Below, piece after piece: positions 17,701 to 23,978 of a stretch of DNA of 64,000 bases. Under the pieces are notes generated by a model. It made no database searches, was not told the DNA's origin, and saw only the letters and a list, made by a program, of their open reading frames with translations. Made by a program: the position numbers and the translations under genes. Source of the DNA: an uncultured Clostridia bacterium (GTDB lineage Bacteria > Bacillota > Clostridia > Oscillospirales > CAG-272). Within the stretch, counting starts at the first letter, position 1; every line of letters starts with the position of its first letter. The DNA lies in contig CANRIL010000006.1 of NCBI GenBank assembly GCA_947630625.1, positions 35,834-99,833 on the forward strand, read 5' to 3'.

Positions 17701-19883
17701 CCGGCGCTGTTTTCGCCGTCAAAGCCCTCTTCCATCGGAACAGCCGTGGACATCAGCAGGCTGAGCGCAAGCTTGCGGAGCGTGAGCCCTTCCTGTTCGG
17801 TGTAACCGTTCTGTTCGAGGAACTGATCTACGAGAGCTACCATACCGGTCACCTGAGGCGCCGCCATGGAAGTACCGGACATCATCTCATACTGGTCATG
17901 CTGACCAACGTTTGCACCGTCGCCTGCATGAGAACCGTTGACCGAGTAGATGCTTCCGCCGGGAGCCGTGATCTCAGGCTTCATCGTGAGGCTTTGAGGT
18001 ACGCCCCAGGAGCTGTACTCGCTCATCGTGTAGAACTCGTCACCGTAAAGCGTGTAATCGAGCTTATCGCCGATGGTGATCGTGCCCGTGTAGTATTCTG
18101 TAACTTCCGTGCCCTCGCGAGTCGTCTTGTTGGTCTTGAGGAGCGCGCCGTCAGCCTGTGTGATCGAAACAACAGGAGCCGTTCCGGTATAATCGGTAAG
18201 GTCCATGTTGATGACGCCGGGCTGGTTGTTGACTATGATAACAGCAGCGGCACCGTGATTAGCGGCTGCGTTTGCCTTTTCATAGAAGGAAGTTGTGCCT
18301 CTGTTGCAGACAGCGACTTTGCCCTTAATGAGGTCTTCGATCTCAGCGAACTGCTCTTCACTTCCCACATCGTCTATGTAAACGAACTGGAGATCCTTGC
18401 CGCCGTAAGCCTGCGTGAAGGGAGTATTGGAATAATCCGTCTCGCTGTAAACGATCGGCTCGTCGTTAACGTAGATGAAGAGACCGGTCGTACCGGCGTT
18501 CTCAACGGAAGCGACACCGAATGTCTGAGCGAAGGAACCGGGGCTGCCGCCCGTGTGGAAGCTTACGTCGTCACCGTAGAGGTAACCCTGATAAGCGTTC
18601 GCGGTCGGATCATACCACGGATTCGTGTAGTCAGCCCAGTTGCCGGAGTTACCGGTGGAGGTGACCATGACAAGACCCTTCGTGGTGAGCTCGTCAAGAA
18701 GCTCGTAGTATGTGGTGGAGTTGCTCCAGCCGGGGTTGACCGAGCCGAGCGAGAGGTTAGCGGAATCGCATCCGAGGACGATAGCGTCTTCGATTGCTGC
18801 AAAGTAGTCGGAATCATAAGCTCCGCCGCCCTTGCCGAAGACTTTCATCGTTACGATCTGAGCATCGGGAGCGACGCCCTGTACCATAACGGAAGAAAGT
18901 GCCTTCTCAAATCCGCCGCCTTCCTTCTTGACATACGCGTTAGCAGCAGCGATACCGGAAACGTGCGAACCGTGCTCGCTTCCCTCGTCATGCTCGTGGG
19001 AAACGTCAAAGTCCATGTCGATATAGTTGTAAGCGAACGGGACCTTGGAGTTCCTGTAAAGCTTTTCAACGTCTTCCGCGCCTCTTTCGAAAGCGTTCAG
19101 CTCTTCGAGGACATCGGCGATGCTGTCGGAAGTCATGAGATTCATGTCTTCCTTATATTTATCTACATCGTCATATCCTGCGGCGCCAGCCTGGAACGCG
19201 AGCGAGTACTCAAACGCATCCGCGTTAAACGAAACGTGCTCGAGGTCGATGCCCGTGTCAATGATGGCGATCTTACGGCCTACGCCTGTGAAGCCTGCGC
19301 TCCATGCGAAGGGTGTGCCGATCTGGGACGAAGATGTTGCCATGTTGGGGTCGGCAAGTTCGCCCTTCTCGACTACTGCGGGCTGGTACTGCGTTTCAAC
19401 GAACACATTCTTGACGCCTGCAACCTTCTTGATGGCGGGGATCTTGCCGAACTCTACGTTCGCCGAGATGATGTTTGCCGCCAGGGTGAGGTTCCAGACA
19501 ACGTCAAGCTCCTTGCCGTCAAGGACCTCGGCGCTGATCTTATCAGCTACCGTTTCCTGCTTGGCCTGGAGAGCGTCGCGATACGCGACTGCCTTGGAAT
19601 CGGTTGCGACCGTCTTCGCGTCAAATCCGGCGTCAAGCGTGGATTTGCCTGCAACAACGATCGACACACGGACTACGTCGGTGTCTGCATACGGCGCGTC
19701 CTCGAGTTCGTCGTCAGCGTCTATGCCGGCGTCGAAGTGGATGTTAGGCGAGTTGTCCGAGCGGTCAAAATTAAGACGCTCTGTTGTAGAGTCAGCCGCA
19801 AAGGACTGGAACGGCACGATCGGCAGAAGTGCTACTGCCAGAAAAACCGCGATCCACCGCCTAAGAGTCTTGTGTTTACTCAT
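11730..19883 (-). CDS. Giant cell-surface subtilisin-like (S8) protease with dockerin-like, Big2, cohesin-like and anchor modules
   Basis: The product is 2717 residues. After a Sec signal peptide (to about residue 30) and a propeptide-like region comes an S8 catalytic domain: Asp209 (IAIIDTGID), His304 (EHGSHVSG), Asn412 (STGNSG) and Ser672 (SGTSMAAP). A protease-associated (PA) insert lies at about 500-600, as in C5a-peptidase-type enzymes. Residues ~847-902 carry two Ca-binding dockerin-like repeats (DVNLDGVTDAKDA and DLDGDGSVTTYDA). Then follow long beta-rich regions, Big2 Ig-like domains near 1565-1650 and 1918-2005, and a cohesin-like segment at ~2390-2490. Three CTEAG/CTEDG-type Cys repeats (~2528-2660) precede PPQTGDE, a membrane helix and KRRKRNVR, a sortase-type anchor. 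It should act outside the cell, attached to the wall. The ATG has GAAAGGAAGGAG directly upstream. Target proteins are unknown. Confidence 0.93.
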   Translation of the reverse strand: MSKHKTLRRWIAVFLAVALLPIVPFQSFAADSTTERLNFDRSDNSPNIHFDAGIDADDELEDAPYADTDVVRVSIVVAGKSTLDAGFDAKTVATDSKAVAYRDALQAKQETVADKISAEVLDGKELDVVWNLTLAANIISANVEFGKIPAIKKVAGVKNVFVETQYQPAVVEKGELADPNMATSSSQIGTPFAWSAGFTGVGRKIAIIDTGIDLEHVSFNADAFEYSLAFQAGAAGYDDVDKYKEDMNLMTSDSIADVLEELNAFERGAEDVEKLYRNSKVPFAYNYIDMDFDVSHEHDEGSEHGSHVSGIAAANAYVKKEGGGFEKALSSVMVQGVAPDAQIVTMKVFGKGGGAYDSDYFAAIEDAIVLGCDSANLSLGSVNPGWSNSTTYYELLDELTTKGLVMVTSTGNSGNWADYTNPWYDPTANAYQGYLYGDDVSFHTGGSPGSFAQTFGVASVENAGTTGLFIYVNDEPIVYSETDYSNTPFTQAYGGKDLQFVYIDDVGSEEQFAEIEDLIKGKVAVCNRGTTSFYEKANAAANHGAAAVIIVNNQPGVINMDLTDYTGTAPVVSITQADGALLKTNKTTREGTEVTEYYTGTITIGDKLDYTLYGDEFYTMSEYSSWGVPQSLTMKPEITAPGGSIYSVNGSHAGDGANVGQHDQYEMMSGTSMAAPQVTGMVALVDQFLEQNGYTEQEGLTLRKLALSLLMSTAVPMEEGFDGENSAGLSHYYYPVLRQGAGLANVGNAVSALSYILMNADATKSYADGKVKAELGANKDGKFSYSFTLNNLNGKENTYTLSTDLFTQDLFEASGELLLDTWTTPLTADVVYTVDGVEFVPKAAVVADVNLDGVTDAKDACAILDLAVEKLAEDAEGYDFDVADLDGDGSVTTYDAYLILSNMETEAFAVPANDSVEIEVSITVDPDAVADYENGAYVEGYTFVSPVSGEDGLLDVTHSIPILGFYGDWSDPSMYDQNSYIESLYGNDRVPYVAPSQLTGTVDGRTVYQTNYLSYTDQYGDNYIFMGNPYGIEDEFPADKAALNSASIIYQLGFSLIRNAAVMGYVIKDADTDEVLYASNPTSYGQYNVSAYFNSNTGAWGNTAITLTANRKLTSLPSVKNGTTKRVTVSFVAVPEYYITDDMIAETETEAAYEITADELLEVIPKLGKGSFLSTTFKIDDEAPELLGATKNLLNGDLTITASDNEDIAVIAVLNRSGSKVYDMKLAPELDEKGNATYTIEAAKYGIGSKCTILVADYAGNESTFTVEYGGEDPDYSGKMFAFVGTNMAFAATDLNHAWVNIDPATVSYTYMTDAHTGMTVESTMNAWVTAADYVEGYVFFTVGTDLYVSEMLDLSYPTYVGDLSESGITSVEDLAYSKSEGKLYAMCQDNTVYTIDMLEGTAELAFEIKNDISSASAARMRSFTVDEDGNFYSATYFVSSATNPSRLFTWTLDDVVDKTLSLTVEEDAVPLTAVNDTVRECGGSMEWDSNTNTLYLASSYYNRNASGYTTGYMNNYLWKVDPETGVCEHANSATGTVADGNLYFAARGLFVVPGKSASGPDFGETTKVSSLTLSEEEVELLVGGTAAIDYRITPWTLSDKTVSWSTKDAKVATVDENGVITAVGEGTTTITATANADSKTTAEVKVTVKPLPEMTFSAIIYDDDSKAYHAQYTTNAPEDWTKFEGIEGSDIPFVGGTLVDDLLYVYDLDGNLYEIDADTFETKELGQVDWPITDAAAVPTFVEYGFYYVYSTQNFILLGQPYNIAENNEGMGWDMSSYIATGDSIVALAYAGTEEFADADSGVADHVYILTEQGDLWSLYFFDGSTMSREELGVVDGVNLTGVSDADGSSYASLAYSKDEDGTEYLVLTSYIDGVDEDAAKVQLIDLDARKVVGGAKFDENVWPVIVNYNHDRITDLALKLDKTAVSLYEGFSTTVNAKVKLYEEDDSVTWSTSDSNVATVVDGKITGVGEGTATITATTVETNDKGDHVTATVEVTVKGRTELDTDSSVGGQLSDGTWVDIPLGDPSTYESFGATAGTIFTGGGFGGDGLYGSDADVNGDKTASGTFYMVDSDLDVTEGSQVTTFYAPVDLTYAPKLTVEIDGQEYDAFDAPMYIPVDSKTPTSIYWLLLGMEDPGRGMYMLNDLTEAMISGMSDLSTITSTGNMASAVAFGGTADWKLMVTPSLAAQIEAENPADTAEIFYVLNADTLYFVMWIPCLDAETEELTYISLTGVYGELSAQFPDDTAVSMDLVDLGSGNYDLVISYNTEGSSLLFRIDLDSEEEVLPVDYIGCIQSSSLTSLFFNGNGEESLFSVANNSSVLDRFASSDAVLSSTTTISTAAVEAPATFSAVSSNVMTIEAFKGTPKAAAGTLNNVEVPTAEEEAEEPATYTVDVTADEAVNGLYTVEYDAALLTLVSVDGKTEFFSHNETETGKVKLAFASVDALNGVVATLKFAAKTVSDEDVTTDVTITTGETEEPATETVEVTIAGKGHDYGEPTFTWSDDNASASATFSCANDDDTVTVPATVTSEVTKAATCTEAGTTTYTATVEFEGKTYTDTKSVENVPATGHTEETVPGKPATCTEDGLTDGTKCSVCGKTLKAQEVIPATGHTEEKVPGKPATCTEAGLTDGTKCSVCGETLKAQEEIPATGHKFEDGKCTVCGASDPSYNPNDPDTPPQTGDEAQTFVWFMILALSAVGFVVAFDSLKRRKRNVR

Positions 19884-20158
19884 TTTCTCCTTCCTTTCTC
19901 CAATAATTTATTTTACCGGCGTCCGTCAAAAGGAAAACGAATGCCGGGCTGCCGGACAGGTACAGACATACGCACGCCGCGCGCGTCCGCCGCAATCCCC
20001 AAATCGCAGTGAATATGCGCGGGTGAGTATTCATGAAAGCCCTGACGCGCGCAGACCGTGCGCCGGGGCTGTCATCTGACTTTGCCCGAACGGTGAAAAA
20101 CAAGCGCCTGACCGCCCCTTTCGGCGCGGACGGAAACAATCTTTTTCACGTTGCAAAC

Positions 20159-20187
20159 ATTATACCATCGTTCGGGCGAAATGTCTA
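20159..20187 (-). promoter_or_regulatory. Promoter of the surface protease, with a long leader
   Basis: On the minus strand TAGACA (20182-20187) and TATAAT (20159-20164) are 17 bp apart. The start codon is at 19883, so the untranslated leader would be about 270 bases. The leader holds a possible 26-codon reading frame beginning with a GTG just after the start point, but without a convincing ribosome site. Confidence 0.75.
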
Positions 20188-20563
20188 CCTTTTTTTTCAC
20201 ATATTTGACGATGTTTTTGAATATTTTCTTGTGGGAACTGTCATTATCAACATTGGGACGACAAAAACCCCGATAATTATGACCGGAAATTGAATTGTCT
20301 GTTAACAAAGTATCTTCCGCCCTTGCAAAAGGCGAAAATCAAGCGAATCCGACGCGGTTTGCGCCGTCGTCGCCGGTCGGGGCGCGTGTGCAAAATGAAT
20401 CCGCATGACGCGGGGGCGTCATTTTTATGCAATTGCCTTATGTCTAAAACGAGAAAGACAAATGTATAAATTTTCATTTTAGTGATGTCATGCTAAGCGC
20501 TTCTCACGCGAAGCGCCGCACTTCGCGCACGAAGCGCCGCGAAAAAGCTGTGCGCAAAAGTGC
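20188..20563. other. Intergenic region without a visible gene
   Basis: This stretch between the protease promoter and the end of the first GH30 gene is AT-rich to about 20330 and then GC-rich. From about 20498 to 20545 the phrase GAAGCGCCGC recurs in direct and inverted copies, so it can fold into alternative hairpins. No open frame has a ribosome site or a recognisable product. Confidence 0.6.
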
Positions 20564-20590
20564 GGCGCGGTCACAAGCTGTGACCGCGCC
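20564..20590 (-). terminator. Terminator of the first GH30 gene
   Basis: A perfect 11-bp stem (20564-20574 with 20580-20590) with a 5-base loop lies about 40 bp beyond the stop codon. The T-run on the minus strand is interrupted (cacttttgcg). Confidence 0.68.
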
Positions 20591-20631
20591 GGAAGGGTAT
20601 GTTCAATTTTGTCAAATAGAGGGAAGTTTCG

Positions 20632-22197
20632 TTATTTGCCGCTGACGACGACGGTCGTGACGGAGGTCGCCGGGACGGTGACGGCGGTGCCGTCAAGGAA
20701 TTCGGCGTAATACGATTCGGCGAGGCTGTGCGACTTGTCGGTGACGTTGACGGAAATTCTGTTATACGCGGAGGCGTCGAGCCCATCGAAGGAGACGTTG
20801 ACGGCTTTGTCGTTGTGGTTGACGAAGACGATGACGGTTTCCTGTTCGCCGTTTTCGTTTTTGCCCGTATACGCGGAGGCGGAGACGCCGTTTGCGACGG
20901 GGCCGCAGCTGATGCGGACATAGCCGCGGTCGATGAACCGGCTGAAATTGCCGAGCGCCCAGAGCCTCTTCGGCACCTGCACGCTGTTGCCGGACGCGTC
21001 CGTATAAATTAGGCCGTCGCGGTAATCGTAGCAGCTGACCGCGATCCAGTACTGCCACGAGACGCAGTCGAGTATCGTCATGTCCTCATGGACAGTCTCG
21101 GCAAGCGTGAGCGCGGAATCCATCGACACGTCGCGTCCGTTCGTCATTTCGCACCATTCGGACTGGCGGTATTTGAAATTCGTCGAGATTTTGTCCATCG
21201 TATTTTTGAAAATTTCTTTTGTCTTTGTCTCTGTCCAGTACGAATGATTGTCAAGCGTTGTGAGATGTTCGGAAAGGAATTTGTCGGAGGCGATCATTCG
21301 GTTGAATTCGAGCGTGTCCGCGTTCCAGCTTCCGCCCTCGGGCGAGGAAATTTCAACTCCGGCAAGTCCTTCGCGTTCTTCAAGCGCTTCGACGAAGACG
21401 CGGAGAATTCTTAAAATGTCTTCATTATTATAATGGCACCCTTCCTGACCCCAGACGTTTTCGGGCGGGTAGTCCCAGCCATACTGAGGCTCATTGATGG
21501 GGGATATAAATTTGATGGGGAGGTTTTCCTCGACTTTGAAGTGTTCGGCGACATCGAGGACGTATTTTGCGAATTCGTCATAGTTTGCGATCGGGAGATT
21601 GCTCTTGTCGGCGGCGTTTGAGTCGCCGTATGTACGTCCGTTTTTCGTCAGGCGTTCGATCGGGCTGTTGACGAACATGACGATCTCGTCAACTCCGAGC
21701 TCCGCCGCGCGGTGCATGAACCAGACGGCGCCTTTGTCGCGCGTCCAGTCATATTCGCCGGGCGCCGTTTCGAAGCTGTAGGTGCGGCGCCAGACATCGC
21801 CGATCGAGGGGCTGTGCGCGCCGGGATCACGGCTGCCGCCGCCGATGTTGTATCTGAAGCAGTTGAGCCCGATGCCTTCCGCCGGGTCGAAGAGAAGCTT
21901 CGCTATTCTCTCGCGCGTCTGATCGTTTTCGCCGACGATCTGCGCCCACCATGCGCCGGACGCGCCGAAGCTTTCGATCGTCTGATACGTGTAGGACGGG
22001 TCGAGGGTGACGGTCACAACGTCAGAAAGGTCAAGCTGTTCGTCGAGCTCCTCAACCTCGCCGGGCGCTGCCGTGCCCGATTCCGCGGCGGTACCGCTTC
22101 CGCTGTCAGCGCCGTCCTGCGTGTTCCCTTTGCCGGAGCACGCGATCAGCGCGATGACGAGCGCGAGCACGGCGATGAGTAATGCCAGTTTTTTCAT
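20632..22197 (-). CDS. GH30-family glycoside hydrolase lipoprotein (copy 1)
   Basis: The protein is 521 residues. A lipoprotein signal ends at Cys20 (LIALIAC), followed by a Gly/Ser/Thr/Glu linker. The clan GH-A barrel has the GH30 opening IESFGASGAWWAQ, acid/base Glu236 in ISPINEPQYGW and nucleophile Glu347 in QSEWCEM. The C-terminal beta-sandwich (VIVFVNHNDKAVNVSFDGL) is the side domain typical of the family. INEPQ.W recalls the subfamily with endo-beta-1,6-galactanase activity, but exo-acting fucosidase, xylanase or glucanase activity cannot be excluded. It acts on the outer face of the membrane. The ATG at 22197 has GGAG 8 bp upstream and begins exactly at the signal peptide; the in-frame start at 22260 overlaps the promoter. 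The gene has a close paralogue immediately upstream (22329-23915). Confidence 0.92.
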   Translation of the reverse strand: MKKLALLIAVLALVIALIACSGKGNTQDGADSGSGTAAESGTAAPGEVEELDEQLDLSDVVTVTLDPSYTYQTIESFGASGAWWAQIVGENDQTRERIAKLLFDPAEGIGLNCFRYNIGGGSRDPGAHSPSIGDVWRRTYSFETAPGEYDWTRDKGAVWFMHRAAELGVDEIVMFVNSPIERLTKNGRTYGDSNAADKSNLPIANYDEFAKYVLDVAEHFKVEENLPIKFISPINEPQYGWDYPPENVWGQEGCHYNNEDILRILRVFVEALEEREGLAGVEISSPEGGSWNADTLEFNRMIASDKFLSEHLTTLDNHSYWTETKTKEIFKNTMDKISTNFKYRQSEWCEMTNGRDVSMDSALTLAETVHEDMTILDCVSWQYWIAVSCYDYRDGLIYTDASGNSVQVPKRLWALGNFSRFIDRGYVRISCGPVANGVSASAYTGKNENGEQETVIVFVNHNDKAVNVSFDGLDASAYNRISVNVTDKSHSLAESYYAEFLDGTAVTVPATSVTTVVVSGK

Positions 22198-22231
22198 GTT
22201 TTTTCTCCGTTTTCGGTTTTTCTTACCTTTA

Positions 22232-22260
22232 ATTATATTGCCATATGCGCGATATGTCAA
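22232..22260 (-). promoter_or_regulatory. Consensus promoter of GH30 copy 1
   Basis: A perfect TTGACA (22255-22260) and a perfect TATAAT (22232-22237) are spaced by 17 bp on the minus strand, about 35 bp before the ATG at 22197. Confidence 0.9.
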
Positions 22261-22281
22261 TATAATTTTTCATCGGACGAA

Positions 22282-22312
22282 AAAGCCGGAGGAGCTTGGC
22301 TCTTCCGGCTTT
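22282..22312 (-). terminator. Terminator of GH30 copy 2
   Basis: A 14-bp stem with one G-U pair (22282-22295 with 22299-22312) is followed by TTTTT on the minus strand. The hairpin starts 16 bp after the stop codon at 22329 and separates the two GH30 genes into independent transcripts. Confidence 0.88.
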
Positions 22313-22328
22313 CGGGGGATTTAAAGCA

Positions 22329-23915
22329 TCACTTGGAATTGCTGATGACGACTGTCGTGACGGACTGAGCGGGGATCGTGACGGCCGTTCCGTCCTTGAA
22401 TTCGGATTTGTAAGTCTCGGAGAGGCTGTTCTTCTTGTCCGTTACGTTGACGGAAATTCTGTTGAACGCGGACGCGTCGATCCCGCTGAAGTCGACGTTT
22501 GTGTCGGTCTTATTCTCGTTGATGAACACGAGGACGGTTTCTTCCTCGCCGTTTTCGTTCGTTCCCTTATAAGCGGAGACGACGAGATTTCCGATCGACT
22601 CTGTTGCGTCGACGCGGACGTAGCCGCGGTCGATGAAGCGGCTGTAATTGCCGAGCGTGTAATAGCGCTTCGCGAGCTGGATGTTGTTGCCGGCGCCGTC
22701 CGTGTAGACTAAGCCGTCGCGGTATTCGCCGAAGCTGACGGCAGTCCAGAACGACCATGAAACGCAGTTAAGTATCGTCATGTCCTCGTGCACCTGCTTT
22801 GCGAGCACGATGCCGGAGCCGATCGTGAGGTCCTTTTCGCTCGTCATATCGCCCGTCGTCATCTCGCACCATTCAGTCTCTCTCAGGCGGATGTTCGGGT
22901 TCTGGCGGTAGAACGTATTTGCAAACGTTGTCTTCGCCTCGGTCGTCGACCAGTATGAATGCGCGTCAAGCGCGGTGAAGTATTTGCCTAAAACGTCGTC
23001 CTTCATGATGGAGAGGCAGAGGCCGAGCGTGTCATCCTCCCAGCGGTTGGGGGAATTTCTCCAGCTGCTGCCTTCGGGTCCGCTGATCTCGACGCCTTTA
23101 AGTCCGTCGCGCTTGCCTATTTCCTCGACGAACACCTTGAGCAGCGCTATGACCTCCTTCGGTTCATAGTGGCAGCCTTCCTGTCCGCCCTTCCACTCGA
23201 ACGCGGGCTCGTTTATCGGGGAGACGTACTTGATGGGAAGTCCCTCGGCCTTGAAATGCTCGGCAACGTCGAGCACGTATGTAGCGAAGGCCTGATAATT
23301 TTCGGGGGCGATGTTTGTAACGTATCCTTCATTGCAGTATGCAAGGCCGTTCTTCGTCAGGCGCTCGAGCGGGCTGTTGCAGAAGAGAACGATCTCGTCC
23401 GCGCCGAGCTCCGCCGCTTTTTTCATGAACCAGACGGCGTTTGCGTCACGTGAAAAGTCATAAACGCCGGGGGCAGTTTCAAAGCTGTACACGCGGCGGT
23501 TCGAATCGCTGATCCCGCCGCCGCTCGTGCTGCCGACATCCTTGCTGCCGGCGCCGACGTTGTAGCGGTAGCTGTTGAGGCCGATGCCCTTCGTCTTGTC
23601 GAACAGCAGCTCGGCAACGCGGTCGCGCGTCTTTTCATTGCCGCCGACGACCTGCGCCCACCATGCGCCGGACGCGCCGAAGCTCTCGATCGTCTGATGT
23701 TCCGCGGACAGATCGACCGTTACGGTCTTTACGTCTTCAAGCTGTAAAGGCGGGTCGAGCTCGCCGTCCCCGGAGCCGTTCGTTCCCTCCGATGTGCCGA
23801 CGCCGGAGGAACCGTCCGTTTCGTTCGATTCTGCCGGATTTTCGCCGTTCCCGGCGCATGCCGCCAGAAGGACTGCAAGCACTAACGAGAGAATTAGGAT
23901 AAGTAACTTTTTCAT
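22329..23915 (-). CDS. GH30-family glycoside hydrolase lipoprotein (copy 2)
   Basis: A 528-residue paralogue of the neighbouring gene with the same plan: lipidated Cys20 (VLLAAC), Ser/Gly/Glu-rich linker, IESFGASGAWWAQ, acid/base Glu236 in VSPINEPAFEW and nucleophile Glu348 in ETEWCEM, then the C-terminal beta-sandwich. The two copies align almost end to end. They differ mainly in the linker, the loop after the NEP motif (AFEWKG against QYGWDYPP) and the loop before the nucleophile, so they may split different linkages or chain positions. The ATG is preceded by CGAGG 9 bp upstream. It has its own consensus promoter, which overlaps the end of the CARF gene. Confidence 0.93.
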   Translation of the reverse strand: MKKLLILILSLVLAVLLAACAGNGENPAESNETDGSSGVGTSEGTNGSGDGELDPPLQLEDVKTVTVDLSAEHQTIESFGASGAWWAQVVGGNEKTRDRVAELLFDKTKGIGLNSYRYNVGAGSKDVGSTSGGGISDSNRRVYSFETAPGVYDFSRDANAVWFMKKAAELGADEIVLFCNSPLERLTKNGLAYCNEGYVTNIAPENYQAFATYVLDVAEHFKAEGLPIKYVSPINEPAFEWKGGQEGCHYEPKEVIALLKVFVEEIGKRDGLKGVEISGPEGSSWRNSPNRWEDDTLGLCLSIMKDDVLGKYFTALDAHSYWSTTEAKTTFANTFYRQNPNIRLRETEWCEMTTGDMTSEKDLTIGSGIVLAKQVHEDMTILNCVSWSFWTAVSFGEYRDGLVYTDGAGNNIQLAKRYYTLGNYSRFIDRGYVRVDATESIGNLVVSAYKGTNENGEEETVLVFINENKTDTNVDFSGIDASAFNRISVNVTDKKNSLSETYKSEFKDGTAVTIPAQSVTTVVISNSK

Positions 23916-23949
23916 CTGTTTACCTCGTTAAGTTTAAATTTATAATTAC

Positions 23950-23978
23950 ATTATACAATCGCTGTCTTCACATGTCAA
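23950..23978 (-). promoter_or_regulatory. Consensus promoter of GH30 copy 2 embedded in the CARF gene stop
   Basis: A perfect TTGACA (23973-23978) and TATAAT (23950-23955) are spaced by 17 bp on the minus strand. The TGA of the -35 hexamer is the stop codon of the CARF gene. Confidence 0.9.

Noticed and set aside
17010..20012. 1000-residue plus-strand open frame opposite the surface protease
   Set aside because: It lies antisense to a protein with clear S8 motifs, lacks its own promoter or ribosome site, and gives no recognisable domain. GC-biased codons on the minus strand create it; the same holds for 15294-16967 and 13635-14429.
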